Shown here: piece by piece, positions 34,262 through 45,989 of the stretch
Position numbering within the stretch: the stretch's first letter is position 1
How the letters are laid out: the number at the start of each line of letters is the position of its first letter
Assembly (NCBI GenBank): GCA_038503075.1
Contig: JBCAML010000011.1
Location: 992,001 to 1,056,000, forward strand
Direction: 5' to 3'
DNA: 64,000 nt
Source of the DNA: Gyromitra esculenta
Taxonomy: Eukaryota; Ascomycota; Pezizomycetes; Pezizales; Discinaceae
The notes under the pieces: model-generated
The model's database searches: none
Told to the model about the DNA's origin: nothing
The model's input: only the letters and a program-made list of their open reading frames with translations
Translations under genes and position numbers: made by a program

Positions 34262-36523
34262 TCACATAATCGAGCACTGCTTATAATTCCGATTACACAT
34301 CTCCAAATACCCCTCATCTTCATAATCCACTCCCATTTTTCCCACACCCTGTACCTTAATACCTTGCTCCCCTTCCGCATGCCACCACCTTAATACACTC
34401 CCTTCATCGTCATACTCCCACTTCCCGCCAGTCACAGTAACCTTGATATCATCCTTTGGGAAGTGAAACGGTGGCATAAACATCACCGTCGGCGCCAGCT
34501 CTTCTGTGGGTTTACTCGCAATCAACTTCAGCTCAAATATACTCTTACTCAAGTTGAATCCGCTCTCCACAACGGTACCGGCTGTATATACGGCCGACGG
34601 ACGAACAAATGCTTCTGCTGCGCGCGAGCCGGCAACGACGTCAGGGGATATCTTTTGTAGGTCGCTGCGGGTTGTGGACATCGAGTCCTTCGAAAGAGCA
34701 CGCTTCAGCGATGCAGCGTCGATTGGCTCTGCCGAGTGTGTATCTTGATGTTTTCCAGCGACGGAATTCGGCGGGCGGTCGTCAACCGAAAAGATCGATA
34801 GATCCTCACCATTCCAGTTATCGCCCCATTCATGGTTGTTGGATGCGCAGTATGTCCACAACGTGAACCCGACCTGAGCGCCCTCAAGGGCGAAGTGATT
34901 AGCATCCATGGCGCGAATTTGAGAGATGTAGTCGCCGGTATTATAGGCGTATTTGTTATCCATGTCGTATGGGATGCCAATTTCCGTGAATACACAAGGT
35001 GTGAGTCCGATATTGTCGATTCCCTCCTGTTTCATCGATTTAAGCTGGTCGCGGAGACAATTCCTATGCCACATCAGCTTGAAAACAAATTATTCCGCGT
35101 GTCCCAGCGTGCCTGCCTACCTGATTGCAGTTTCGCCGATCTTGACGGCAAAAGTGGGCGATAGATATCGTCCTCTTAAAACACCTAGCACGTCGACATT
35201 CCACAGCCGATTCCATTTCTTCGTCATCAACGTAATACCATCATAAAAGTGCGGCGCATACACCATTCTATCATCCGCATCCTCAGTTCCCTTGATATGT
35301 GGTGGAATCTCAAAAACTGGCGGTTGGCAGAAAAGGATGGCGGTTTTGTGCACTTCTCTAATAGCTTTAGCGTATCTCCTATAATGTTGCAGGAAATAAG
35401 TCTCTGTGAATTTCTCGGCAGTTAACAGCTCCCCGTTCGGCATCTTCCCAAAGTAGTCGTTTTGAAGAATCGTGTCTGTCGCAGGATCCCAGACACCATG
35501 TTGTGCCCAAATACATGTCCCAAGTTTCCAATCAGGGTCGCGTTTCCATCCATACCGGGAGTCGTCATAGTCAGCTGGAAGCCATGCTTGAATACCCTTT
35601 GGGTCGACAAGAGCAGATCCAGTCTTGAAAGGGCCTGTACCACCGAAATCCCAGGTGTCAATTTCGCATGCTCGACCACTCCCCGTAAGGATCGCCTGCC
35701 AGGCAGTGGGAGAAGTTCCTTTCTGCAGCTTCTGCTGTGGTGGAATCACATCCAGCCTCTGGTACCCGAGAAACCCTCGGTTCGGTTCATTGAGGGATTC
35801 GTATCCAATGATTGGACAATCCTCCAAATCACCAGCATCATGAATTCGCCGCGCAAGATGTGTCACAGCGGCAAGATAATGATCCTGGAGGAAGTCCTGG
35901 ATATTCTTGCCATTGATGATACATTTTGGAGCGAAATCTCTCCCCCCGAACCACATTGTGAACATGGTCAGGCAGGCAAGCCTCTGGTAGTTGGTCGACC
36001 AGATCATCTTCGGGAACGTTGCTGCGTCAGGATATGTGTTGTGAATCAAAGCAGCTTCCGTCACCTGAAAAGTTTCCGGGTTAAGACCCATAGCGTAGAC
36101 AGTCCACATTGGAGCTCCCGAGCCACCCGAGAATCGTGACCACACATCTTGATGGGGGTCCATAAAGACCATGAAATCATACTCCTTTGCTTTCCGAAGG
36201 ATTTTGATAGTATGGTCAATCCATTCTTCGTCATAGATACCAGGCCCTTTCGCCTCTATAGCTTCCCAAGTGAAGAGGTATCGGATAGTGTTATAGCCGC
36301 AATTACGTAGCCGTTGAAAATGTACGTCTGCATCTTCGAGCAGGAAGGGCCGGCCGACGAATGACACATTGTCGCCATCGAAGAAGCCCTCCGAGATGTG
36401 GGAGGGGAGTTCAGGTTTGGTCGGGAACTTGACGTCACTGGCGACGTTAATGCCCCGAAGGGTTACTTGACGGTTGTGTTCGTCTTTGAAGTAAGGGCCG
36501 TCTATAGTTAAAAACGCGGGCAT
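34262..36523 (-). CDS. EGH1: GH5 steryl-beta-glucosidase / glucocerebrosidase, Egh1/EGCrP type
   Basis: Two exons, 36523-35121 and 35063-34262, join in phase 2 to give 734 residues. Yeast Egh1 and basidiomycete EGCrP2 hydrolyse ergosteryl glucoside and related glucolipids. The protein opens MPAFLTIDGPYFKDEHNRQVTLRG, the usual start of this GH5 subfamily. The acid/base glutamate is E246 in YESLNEPNRGF, and the nucleophile is E495 in PCVFTEIGIPYDM, just after the splice. FMDPHQDVWSR and GFTLWTYCASNNHEWGDNWN are also subfamily marks. Residues about 550-600 form a Ser/Asp-rich insert before a C-terminal beta-rich domain. There is no signal peptide or obvious membrane anchor, which agrees with cytosolic or vacuolar action. 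It is divergent from SKI3. Confidence 0.92.
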
Positions 36524-37748
36524 GATGGCTATACGTGTGTAGTAAAAAGGTCTACAGAAGAGACGGTTGGGCTGCAGATGTTTGATATGAGTAGTCAGTT
36601 TTCGGGATCTACTTGGTGATGGTAAAGAACTACATGTAGTCGTCAGCTGAGAGCTCGTACCTTGAGCTTGTGAGGGCGACGGAATAAATATGACCTGTGA
36701 CCAATGCAGATGCTATGGCTACGCAGGCTCAGGTGTCGTAACAAGTGTATTCCGAGAATATTCCGAGAAATGCACAACAACTGAGTAACTTGGAGCTGTT
36801 TTGAAGATGGATATTGGTGATGAGACCCTGTCGAGGTGGCGTATATGTAGCTTCCCCGGTTATTCTGGCTTGGCAGACCCCATCCAAAGCAGAATCATTG
36901 TTCCAGGTCGTGAGGTTGATGACTTCAAGCATAATCTGGGTAACTAAATCCAGACTCCAATCAGACGCACCCCGCAACTGCCTACTCAAATGCTCGAACG
37001 CTCATTAGCTAGTGTTTAATAGAAATCTGTCTGGGCGATATCGAAAACTATCCTATTCCTGGCCAATCAATCGAAACCCTAACCCAATGTCTCTTTATCA
37101 CGTGACAATTGTGCAACGCGATCATACAATATCACTCGATATATATATCCTTTGACCATTCTCCGCAGATGCATTCCTGTCTGGAGTTGAATATATAGAG
37201 CTCATAAGATAGCCGTAGTGAGTGACTCATACAAGCAGTTGCCCAAAGCAGGACTATATGTATTAATAAAGCTACGATGAGTTTCTTTTCATTAGTTCGT
37301 ATCGTTATCCTTTTTTTAGAAGCCAATATATTATCAATTAGCTCGCTCATACGTGTGCCAAATCCCTTCAGAAAGGGTCGCGTTTTAGATAGCAGACACC
37401 CGCTGGAGAAGTGGAGAGATGCGAATAAATTTCAACAAACATAAAAATCACTCGGAATTTCTTCTGTTACAGCTTATAAGAGTTATGAGGGCGCATAAAT
37501 ATTTTAGCAGTGCAGGTAGCTGATGCTATAAATTGTGTTGGTGATTATCTATCCACTTCCCTCACCAGGTGAAGAGGGATATCAGAATTCCAATATCAGT
37601 TGGCTCTGATATCCAGTGTGCCAAGAATTATGCGGCTCATTTATATGATGGGGTTAGGGTTGGATCAGTCGGTACCTCGACGACAATCCCGCAATCGATA
37701 AGGCCCTCCACACTCAACCCCCAAACAATTGGTAAGGAATCAGCGACG
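36524..37748. promoter_or_regulatory. Divergent intergenic region EGH1/SKI3 with CCAAT and TCACGTGA
   Basis: This 1.2 kb holds the promoters of EGH1 and SKI3. A CCAAT pentamer lies at 37063-37067 and an eight-base palindrome TCACGTGA at 37098-37105, about 650 bases from the SKI3 start. CCAAT and CACGTG are known binding sites of the HAP complex and bHLH factors; use here is inference. The SKI3 frame stays open upstream to 37569 but without an ATG or conserved sequence. Confidence 0.45.
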
Positions 37749-40700
37749 ATGTCAACAAAGGCACTCTTGAAAGCTATAAATACCTGCCTCAGCGCTAAAG
37801 ATTGGGTCGGTGCTGAAACAAAGAGCCGGAGTTTCCTACAATTTGAACCACAGAACTACTATGGGTAGTCATCCCTCCTTCTGATAGTTTCGAGGTCATA
37901 TAAATCTAATTCATATATCAGCAACGTTTTCTTAGGTCTCGCGCTATTCAATATAGAGAAGTATGATGAGAGCGAATCTTGCTACAGGGAAGCCATTGCT
38001 ATTGAGACTGCGGAGAGACAAAAGAAAGACAGGAAGGAAAATCCACAACCATGGCACGGACTGGTGAACCTTTACGAGAAGCAAAAGAAGGTGGATGAAT
38101 ATATGGATGCAGCGCTAAAGCTAGCGGTTATATATCAGGATCTGTATGTTCAGGATTACGCTTCGAAAATTATGAATGAAATGGTAGCTAAAAGCCTGGC
38201 TTGGATTAGAGATGATCGCACGAGATGCCAGATCGTCATAGACAAGATGATGCCGTTCGTGAAAGAGCATGGTAAAAGTGAACAGGTTGAATTTCTTCAT
38301 TCCAACCGTACCACTCGCTGAGACTAAACTCCCAAAAATGACAGTATAGAAGAGCCCTACGCATGCTCCTTCCAGAGTCTCCCATCTTCGACTTCCTTGA
38401 AGGCCGGATCCCGCATCCTTCTCTCACATACCAAAAGCTAGTAGAAATGATTGAAACTGAAGAAAAGGAGAAAATCAACAAGGAGATTGCGAGTCGACGC
38501 TCAAGACTCGGTGCGAAGCACGGACAGGTTGTGCTTGAGGTCAAAAGGGAGATTTTGGGAGATTCTCCCCTCGAAGAACTATATCAAGAAATCCTGAACT
38601 GGTCAGATGATGAGGAAGTTAGGCGGGCAGTTGATACGAAGTTGCTGCAACATGCGTACGATAAGCTTATTGTTACACCGAAGGAGAAAAAACAAGAACA
38701 GAGAGAGAAAGTAGAAAAATGGGCCGAAGGTCTCGTGATATTGAAATATCCATTTGAGCTAGCCTGGAAAATCGTCATCGAGTGGAAAGATTGTGAAAGC
38801 ATTGGTAAGCCCCCGTGTTTCAATCCCCGTAAGCCAGCAATGCATATCTAATTAGTAGCTGGATAAAGGCGAGCACGATGTGAATGTTTTACGGGAGTAT
38901 ATTCAATTCTTTCCAGAATCCGGCCTGGCGAAAGCCCTCAGCGCGTATTTAGAGTCCGAGCTCTCGCCTTTCCCGATACCCGAAGAATTAGATGAGGATG
39001 GAAAACCTATCAAAAAGGCAATCGATAGTTCTGATGAGGGCGATGAGCTCACGGCCCCAGACCGGGGAATAGACGCTATGATTGTTCGTACATGATATCG
39101 CAATACTTAGAACATAAACTTATTTTCTGCAGGAAGGACTAGAGAAAAGCCCTTCATCGGTGCTTTGCCATCGCATAGTCAGCGAATATTACCTCCTCCT
39201 CGAAGAATACGAAAACGCAGTCGAAGTTTCCCGAAATGGTAAAAAATTTATTGCAGCAGACTCTTTGCGTATTGGCCTTCCATTTCAGAAGTAATCTCCA
39301 GGACTCGTACCCTCCAGTATTTTCACTGATCTTTTCACAGGAACGCAGATGCTATAACTGTAACCCTCGCTACTGCATTGATCCACTATCAACCTCCTAA
39401 GCACCACGACGAAGCACGCACATCCTTCGAAGACGCACTTACCCGCAATAGTGCCTACAACTCTGCCCTTGTCGGCCTCGGCCTTATTCTCGAGGAGCAG
39501 CAGAACTATGCAAGCGCCGTAGAGTTTCTGAAAAAAGCGCTAGCATTAGACCCAGACAATGTGAAAATAAAAGCAGAAGCTGCATGGTGTGATATACTCC
39601 GTGGAAACCACGAAGAAGGAAAAGGGGAGCTTGAGAGTTGTTTAGGATTGATTACGGGAGTAGACCCAAGGAGTAGGGACATGAAGGCGCAGGTGCTTTG
39701 GAGGATTGGAACGGCGATGTGGAACGGCGATGGTAATCCAGTCCAACCCGCTTCAAGATAGACTGGATGGTTGAATGCTAACATTGAGAATAGAGAACAT
39801 TAGGAGTGACAGGAAAGGACCATATTCATACTTCATATCAGCATTACAGTGTAACCAGAATTTCGCACCTGCTTACACTTCTCTCGGTATTTTCTATGCT
39901 GATATCGTGGATGATACTGTACGGGCGAATAAATGTTTTCAGAAAGCCTTTGAGCTCTCAGCTGGTGAGGTGGAGGCTGCCGAGAGACTCGCAAGAAGCT
40001 TTGCAGAAAGTCGAGAATGGGAGCTGGTCGAGATTGTAGCTCGCCGGGTAGCAGAGGCAGATAAAAAGAGGTCAGTCCCTGGTAAGGGTATTAGTTGGCC
40101 GCAGAGTGCGATAGGTGTAGTCGAGTTGGTGAGTTGAGATCAGACCCCATTCGATAATGTGGAGAAGAAACAGCTAACGAGTGCTATCTGATGAACAGAA
40201 CACCCAAAATTACATGTTAGCTATACAAGCTTTCCAATCCGCTCTCCGTGCATCCCCCACCGACTATCACTCTTGGGTTGGTCTCGGCGAAGCCTACGCC
40301 TCTTCAGGCCGCTATGTCGCCGCCATCAAAGTATTTTCCCAAGCAGAGAAGTTAGATACTACTAACTGGTTCCCAAAATATATGCTAGCCAATGTGAAGC
40401 GTGAGTTAGGTGAATATGAGGACGCCTGTACTGGTTATCGATACGTGCTAGACCTGCGGCCAACGGAGTTTGGGGTACTTGTTGCATTAAGCGAGACTCT
40501 GCTAGCGAGCTCGTGGCATTACGTCGAGACAGGCTTTTTTGGAAGGGCCGCTGATGCAGCTGTGGAGAGCTTGGAGGTGGCAACAAAAATCGTGAAGGAG
40601 AGGCCAGATGCCTTCAATCTTTGGAAGACGGTGGGGGACTGTTGTCTTGTGTTCTCATGGGTACAAAGCTTGGCTCCTCAGTTGCCAAAGGACCTCGTAG

Positions 40701-42531
40701 CAGGGCTGCTGGCTGAGGATATCGACATGAGTGAATTTGACATACTCGCAGATGTCGATGGCGTCGGCTCTGCAGCTTTAGAAACACTCAAGGAGACGGG
40801 CGAGGAGGTAGACGATCTAACAAAATGTCTCCATTTGGGGATACTAGCATACAAAAGAGCAATCTACGTTAGCGCTGACGATAGACATGCCCACGCTGTT
40901 GCCTGGTTTAATCTAGGTTGTGCGGAATACCGGGGATATGTCTCTTTACCAGCTCGAGAGATGAAACATCGATTGGCGGCGATTAGATGCTTCAAGAGAA
41001 TTATCAAGTTGGAGCCAGGAAATCACGAGTTCTGGAATGCGTTAGGGGTAGCAACAGGGGAATTAAATGCGAAGGTTGCGCAGCATGCATTGGTCAGGGC
41101 TCTTTATATCAATGAGAAGAATTCGAGGGTATGGACGAATTTAGGGACGCTTTATACCGTGCAAGGAGATCTACAGCTAGCCAACGAAGCCTTCTCGCGA
41201 GCACAGAGTGCGGATCCTGAGTACGCACTGGCGTGGGTTGGGCAGGGGCTTATAGCTTCATTGTTGGGAGACGTTGATCAAGCATTGGAGCTTTTTGAGC
41301 ATGCTTTTGAGATTTCCGAGAGCTCATCAGCGAGTGTTCCCATCCTTAACGTTTCTCGAGTGACAGTTTATGAATATTAATATATATAAAAAAACAGGTA
41401 TTTGTAAAACGCCAATTCACAACTTCTACATTTGACAGTATCGTCCGCCTCCACTCTTCTGCTGCTTTTGCTTCTCTCTTAACTCCAATTTTCGCTCTGC
41501 AAAAGCTTGAGCAACAAATATCCTCCGAGGCTGTCATGCTCCGGCTTAGCGCCCTCTTCAGCGAGCGGGCCCGCGACTTTATTCCCGCCGCAGCAAAACT
41601 AGAAGCTGTTTGTGACACTGTTGAACAACGCTATGAGAACACAGAGTCGGAAACAGACCTGATTCAATATGCACAGGCCAAAGCCGACCTTGCCCGTGCA
41701 CGATTGGGACTAAAGGAATACGAAGCGGCAGTTGAAAATGCTAGCTTAGCACTTGACCTATCCGGAGAAATGGAAACCTTGGAAAACTGTAGGCTCTCTG
41801 CGCACCTAACCGCGGGTTTAGCACACTATTACCTAGGTGCTATGGATGAGAGCTTGGAGATGTTCAAAGCAGCATTAAGCGAGAGCTCCGAGAATCCTGA
41901 TGTGGTTTGTTTGTTGGCGCAGGTCCTTTGGGCGAAGGGAGGAGAGGACGAGAGAGATGTTGCGAGGGAGCAACTATTTGCGTGTATTGAAAGACACCCG
42001 GACCATCTACAATCTATCCTCTTACTTGGGACTATCGGAGTTCTCGATAACAACGAAGACGTAGTAGAGGCGGTTTTAGACGATTTACAAGCCGTAAGGG
42101 GAAGAGAAAATCTGGATACAACTGCTAGACATAAAGTCGATCAGCTTTTGAGTTCAATCGCACAGCTTCAGGTTCGATTTCCGAAATTCCTTTCCCATGC
42201 ATTCCAGCACGACTTTCTAACCCATACTGCTGCATAGGGTCGCGAGGATTCAATTGGTATCGCCGCCACCGCTATATTCCTCCGCCCTTCTTCCTCCGCC
42301 GCATGGAGCAACCTCTCCACCGTTGCCCCCGATGGTCAAAGCCAGTATGCAGCGGATATGGCGCTGAAGGTTGCACTGCAGGGAAAAGTGGAAGCCGAGG
42401 AATTGTGCCACGCGTATAGTCAGATGGGAGTGCTAAGCTGTGATCAAAAAGCGATCATGGTAGCGCCTTGGCGGACGGATGGATGGAGAGGACTAGCAGC
42501 GGATGTCAAGGCCGCTGCAAAGGATGGATGA
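37749..42531 (+). CDS. SKI3: Superkiller complex TPR subunit Ski3
   Basis: Ten exons: 37749-37864, 37922-38285, 38345-38804, 38869-39083, 39133-39290, 39341-39732, 39794-40128, 40199-41350, 41398-42171 and 42238-42531. They give about 1,419 residues, close to yeast Ski3 (1,432). Ski3 is the TPR scaffold that holds the Ski2 helicase and Ski8 and feeds RNA to the cytosolic exosome. The start MSTKALLKAINTCLSAKDW forms the first TPR helices. Conserved fungal blocks include MLLPESPIFDFLEGRIPHPS, RSRLGAKHGQVVLEVKREIL, FAPAYTSLGIFYAD and SPTDYHSWVGLGEAY. Several splice sites were picked among competing ag sites by frame and family fit. The exon 8 donor is the least certain: gttccc, gtttct and gtgaca all keep frame. 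TPR repeats run through most of the length. Confidence 0.92.
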
Positions 42532-43715
42532 ATTTTAGATTATTGCTTCCAGGACATGGGAGCGGTGAACTATACGGATGGTGCATATGTGCGTGAATTT
42601 GCTCTCTGTTAGTGGTAGTGGTTGGGGAATGCTGTTGGAACTTGGCGCATGAAGCTAGGGGGATAGAACCCGTTTGTCGATCAATTGATCAATTTAAGAT
42701 GATACGCTCGCTACTAAGAAGGGCACAGGCATTCGCCTTCAGACGATTTTCTTGTAATATATGTACCGCGACTCTGGTACTAGTGCAATGCCGACAGGAC
42801 GGGCTGAGGATCCTGAAATCAATATGTCCAGAGATCGCATGGGGATTTCAAGCCTTGCTAAATCAATGTTACAAAGAATTTCGGCCGCCCCCTGTCGGCC
42901 TGCTGGCCGGTTATTTGTAGCCTGACAGTTTAGCCAAGCAAGCGAACCGCTAATAAATTAAAGCACTGTCTTCTTTATCTCTATATAATCCCTGCTGTCT
43001 TCATCACAGATTACCGACTATGTATACGGTACTTTACGCATTATACGGTCCTTTACACACTATATGTACTTGCACACTATATACCTGCACAAACTAAATG
43101 TACCCCTTGTCTCTGCTCGTGAGCTTCACACAGACTCTGCACAAGGGCTGCGCTCCACGTTCATATAAATCCTAGAATGTCTTGAGCCAAACCACCAGTA
43201 AAATATAAATCACCTGACAGCCATAGTAATTAGGGTGAAATTTGTATGCGAGTGAGAATGCATGACCTCACTTATATGCATCAAGTGTGTAAGCCAAACA
43301 TTCAGTAAATTCAACTAAAGAAATTCAATATCAGACGCAAGAAGCCCCCCACAATATGAATCCCCGGCTAAAAGTCTATCAAACCTTCCGCTAGCCATAT
43401 GCAATGCCCCATAAACCCTATTCGACCCTGCTGTATGAACATCGAAGAGAAAAGAAAAGAAAAGAAAAGGCTGAGTAAAATGCGTAATAGCCCATACAAT
43501 GCCAGCTCTCCGAATCCTAAAATGAGGCCTATACATCATCCCATTCAAAGAAGAAAGGAAGAGAAGAAGAAAATACAGTACCGTAGCCTCATGCCCAGCA
43601 GCTTGCTGCGTCACCGAGGTTGATAGCACAGATGAAAGGGTGAAAGGGCAAAGAAGCAAAGGGAGGAAAAGAAAAAAATAAATGCATGGCAGGGTAATAA
43701 TAGATGCACCAACAT
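42532..43715. other. Convergent intergenic region, no gene seen
   Basis: The 3' sides of SKI3 and the 676-residue orphan face each other. An AAAAG repeat lies at about 43446-43470. Frames of about 100 codons on both strands lack any motif. Confidence 0.55.
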
Positions 43716-45817
43716 CTACCAGGCAATACCTCCCGGAATGAACTCTCCGCTGACATCATTATCAGTCCAGCTCCAGTCAGTATCTTTCATACCTTCGGGA
43801 AGATACTCCCGGGCGATTTGAACCATTGGGAACCTATACCAGTTCTCAAGTCCACCAACGCGGTTCTGGAATTCCGCCTTTGGCGTAAGATTGTTGGGAT
43901 AGATAGGGTCAAACCCGCGCTGAACTTTGCAATCCTTAAAGACCGGATCATTGACGAAGGGGTGGCCGTCAATAGGAGTATCAGGAGGGGTCATGGGAAG
44001 CGCTGGGTTGATGTAAGCGGAGAGGTCGCTGATTCGGACACAAGTGTGGGGGAGTCCACGGAGATCAAATTTAGAGGCATGAAAATCCGGAGGGGATACG
44101 GGTTTCTTTTCACCCAAAATGCATGTGCCATCGAAAGTACGCAATCCAGGTTTAGGGACGCAGGGCTCTTGTGAAAGGAAAGAACTTCTGTGGTAGCTTG
44201 TGCCATGCATAGTCTTAGAAACCTCCAGTTCATCTTCAGTAACGAGAACACTCTTATCGTCGACCACGAAACCATAGGCCGAGGATTGTCCATCCGTGAT
44301 GAGCCTTGGGATGCGGATGTCACCTCCCGGTTTTACAGGTCCTCCAAGTTCCCCGCAATCCTCAGTCTTTCCCACGGGGATCTTTCCATAGAGATTTCTG
44401 TCGTGGGGCCCTGCAAAGATATTATTTCCAGCGTGATTCATGGCAGTATTGAGATTCGGATTTTCAATCGGGATCAGGCTACTATGTTTCTCGAGGAGGA
44501 TATGGGAAGGGTAAGCGCGCGATAACTTTGGAAGACGTTCGTAGACCTTCTTAAACTTGTTAGGTTCATAGACGTGCCGCTTCAGTGCAGGTGTGCCAGT
44601 GATATTAATTGGAGCACTAGCAGGAACCACAACCGCCGATGGAGGAGGAAGAGGACCTCTGCTCTGGAAATCCTTCGTGGCTTTTGAGAGAACTCCTGGG
44701 AAGAACGAGGCAACCTTATTTACCATTTGGCTCGGGATCTTCGAAGGCAACCATGCGAGTGTGCGATGAGAAGCGGTTGTGGGGTGCAAGATACTCTCGG
44801 CTCTACCGCTAGCCTTAGTCTTAGTGATTTGTTCATCACTTAGCCCAGCAGATGTTTTAAATTTAGCACTCCTAAAGTCATATCAAGTTAGGGTCGTGAT
44901 CCAGCAGTAGGATGATCCAAAACAGGAATGCGTGAAGCCTACATATCGTTCAAATCCGTTAGACGGGCATAACGATTATTTTGCAGTTTCTGGTTGCACT
45001 TCATCATTAGATATCCATCGTCGGTACCTTGTGACGATGACGAAATTATTGCAGAGCCATCATCCCACTGAGGCCTTTGAATTTCTTTTGCATCTCTATC
45101 CATCAGAGTATCAAATATCTGGTCAGCACGATCAGAACCCGGAATCAGGGAAATGAATGTTGATGTATCCCCAGGTGCAATTGTATAATTCCCAACTGGT
45201 TTTCCAAGACACACGCATTCAAGGCCGGAAATGGCACTGTCACCAAAATGAAGCTTATCTACCCCGCCATTGTCGTTATACATAAAAACAGCGGCATTGG
45301 GGCTCTGTCTCCACTCAAATTTTGCTGTGTTATATGGCAGTTCTTTGAATAACAGGGCAATTTCTGGGCTGTAGCCACCTGTGGGGCCATGGGACCAGCA
45401 AACAAACTTAGTGATCTTGGAAATCTGGGACTGGCTGTAGCAAGAGTGTAATTTTCTTGCCTCCTGCTTTCTATTTTGTTCCTGCCCACCAACACCACTC
45501 TTATTAGATTCGGCGGATGCATGCAGGTAGGAACCCTGAGTGTTTGCACAGAGCCGTCCGTTAATTAGAATGTCAGAAGCCACGGGAGTAGCGATGCGTT
45601 TGACGCCGGTCATTACCGCTTTTTCTTCTTCTGGACGTGACTGCGGGGCACGGTAGCGTTTGAACCTCTCTGAGTTTCCGAAATGTGCAGAGAGGTTCCT
45701 TGGACAGAAGACCGAGTTAGATTCGTCATCAATGATAACGAATCTAATCATTTCCAATTTAACACCACTGGAGTGCTGGTTGAAGTTCCCGGTGGGAACA
45801 TAACGGACTGACGGCAT
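43716..45817 (-). CDS. Orphan protein, 676 residues, no recognised domain
   Basis: Two exons, 45817-44943 and 44871-43716, joined in phase 2, give 676 residues starting MPSVRYVPTGNFNQ. The join restores LNDM|SAKFKTSAGLSDEQ and removes the only stop. Composition is that of a folded cytosolic or nuclear protein with Pro-rich loops; I see no signal peptide, membrane span or coiled coil. Notable local features are a beta-rich N-terminal 60 residues (MIRFVIIDDESNSVF), several Gly/Pro turns with single Cys residues in the middle, and a Trp-rich C-terminus (DTDWSWTDN). I do not recognise a family. Clean splicing and length argue that it is expressed. The promoter carries a nine-base minisatellite and a GGGGA run. 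Confidence 0.7.
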
Positions 45818-45887
45818 TGCGGCAGAGGGAGATGAGTGATTTGGTTGTTAGTCTGCTATTTATGGTTCTTAGCTACAGACGAGGACG

Positions 45888-45989
45888 TTCGAGATGTTCG
45901 AGATGTTCGAGATGGAAAATTGAGGGACAATTTCCGAGCACTGGAGATGGGAGAGGATGAGAGAGGAGGGGAGGGGAGGGGAGGGGAGA
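45888..45989. repeat. Nine-base minisatellite and GGGGA run in the orphan's promoter
   Basis: Three copies of TTCGAGATG lie at about 45888-45914, and a run of GGGGA units lies at about 45964-45989. Both sit within 175 bases upstream of the start codon of the minus-strand orphan. On the plus strand the G runs meet the pattern for a G-quadruplex. Confidence 0.8.

Noticed and set aside
37640..37670. TTAGGG-like sequence suggesting a telomere repeat
   Set aside because: Only a single copy in each place (also near 37077 and 56645), not an array.
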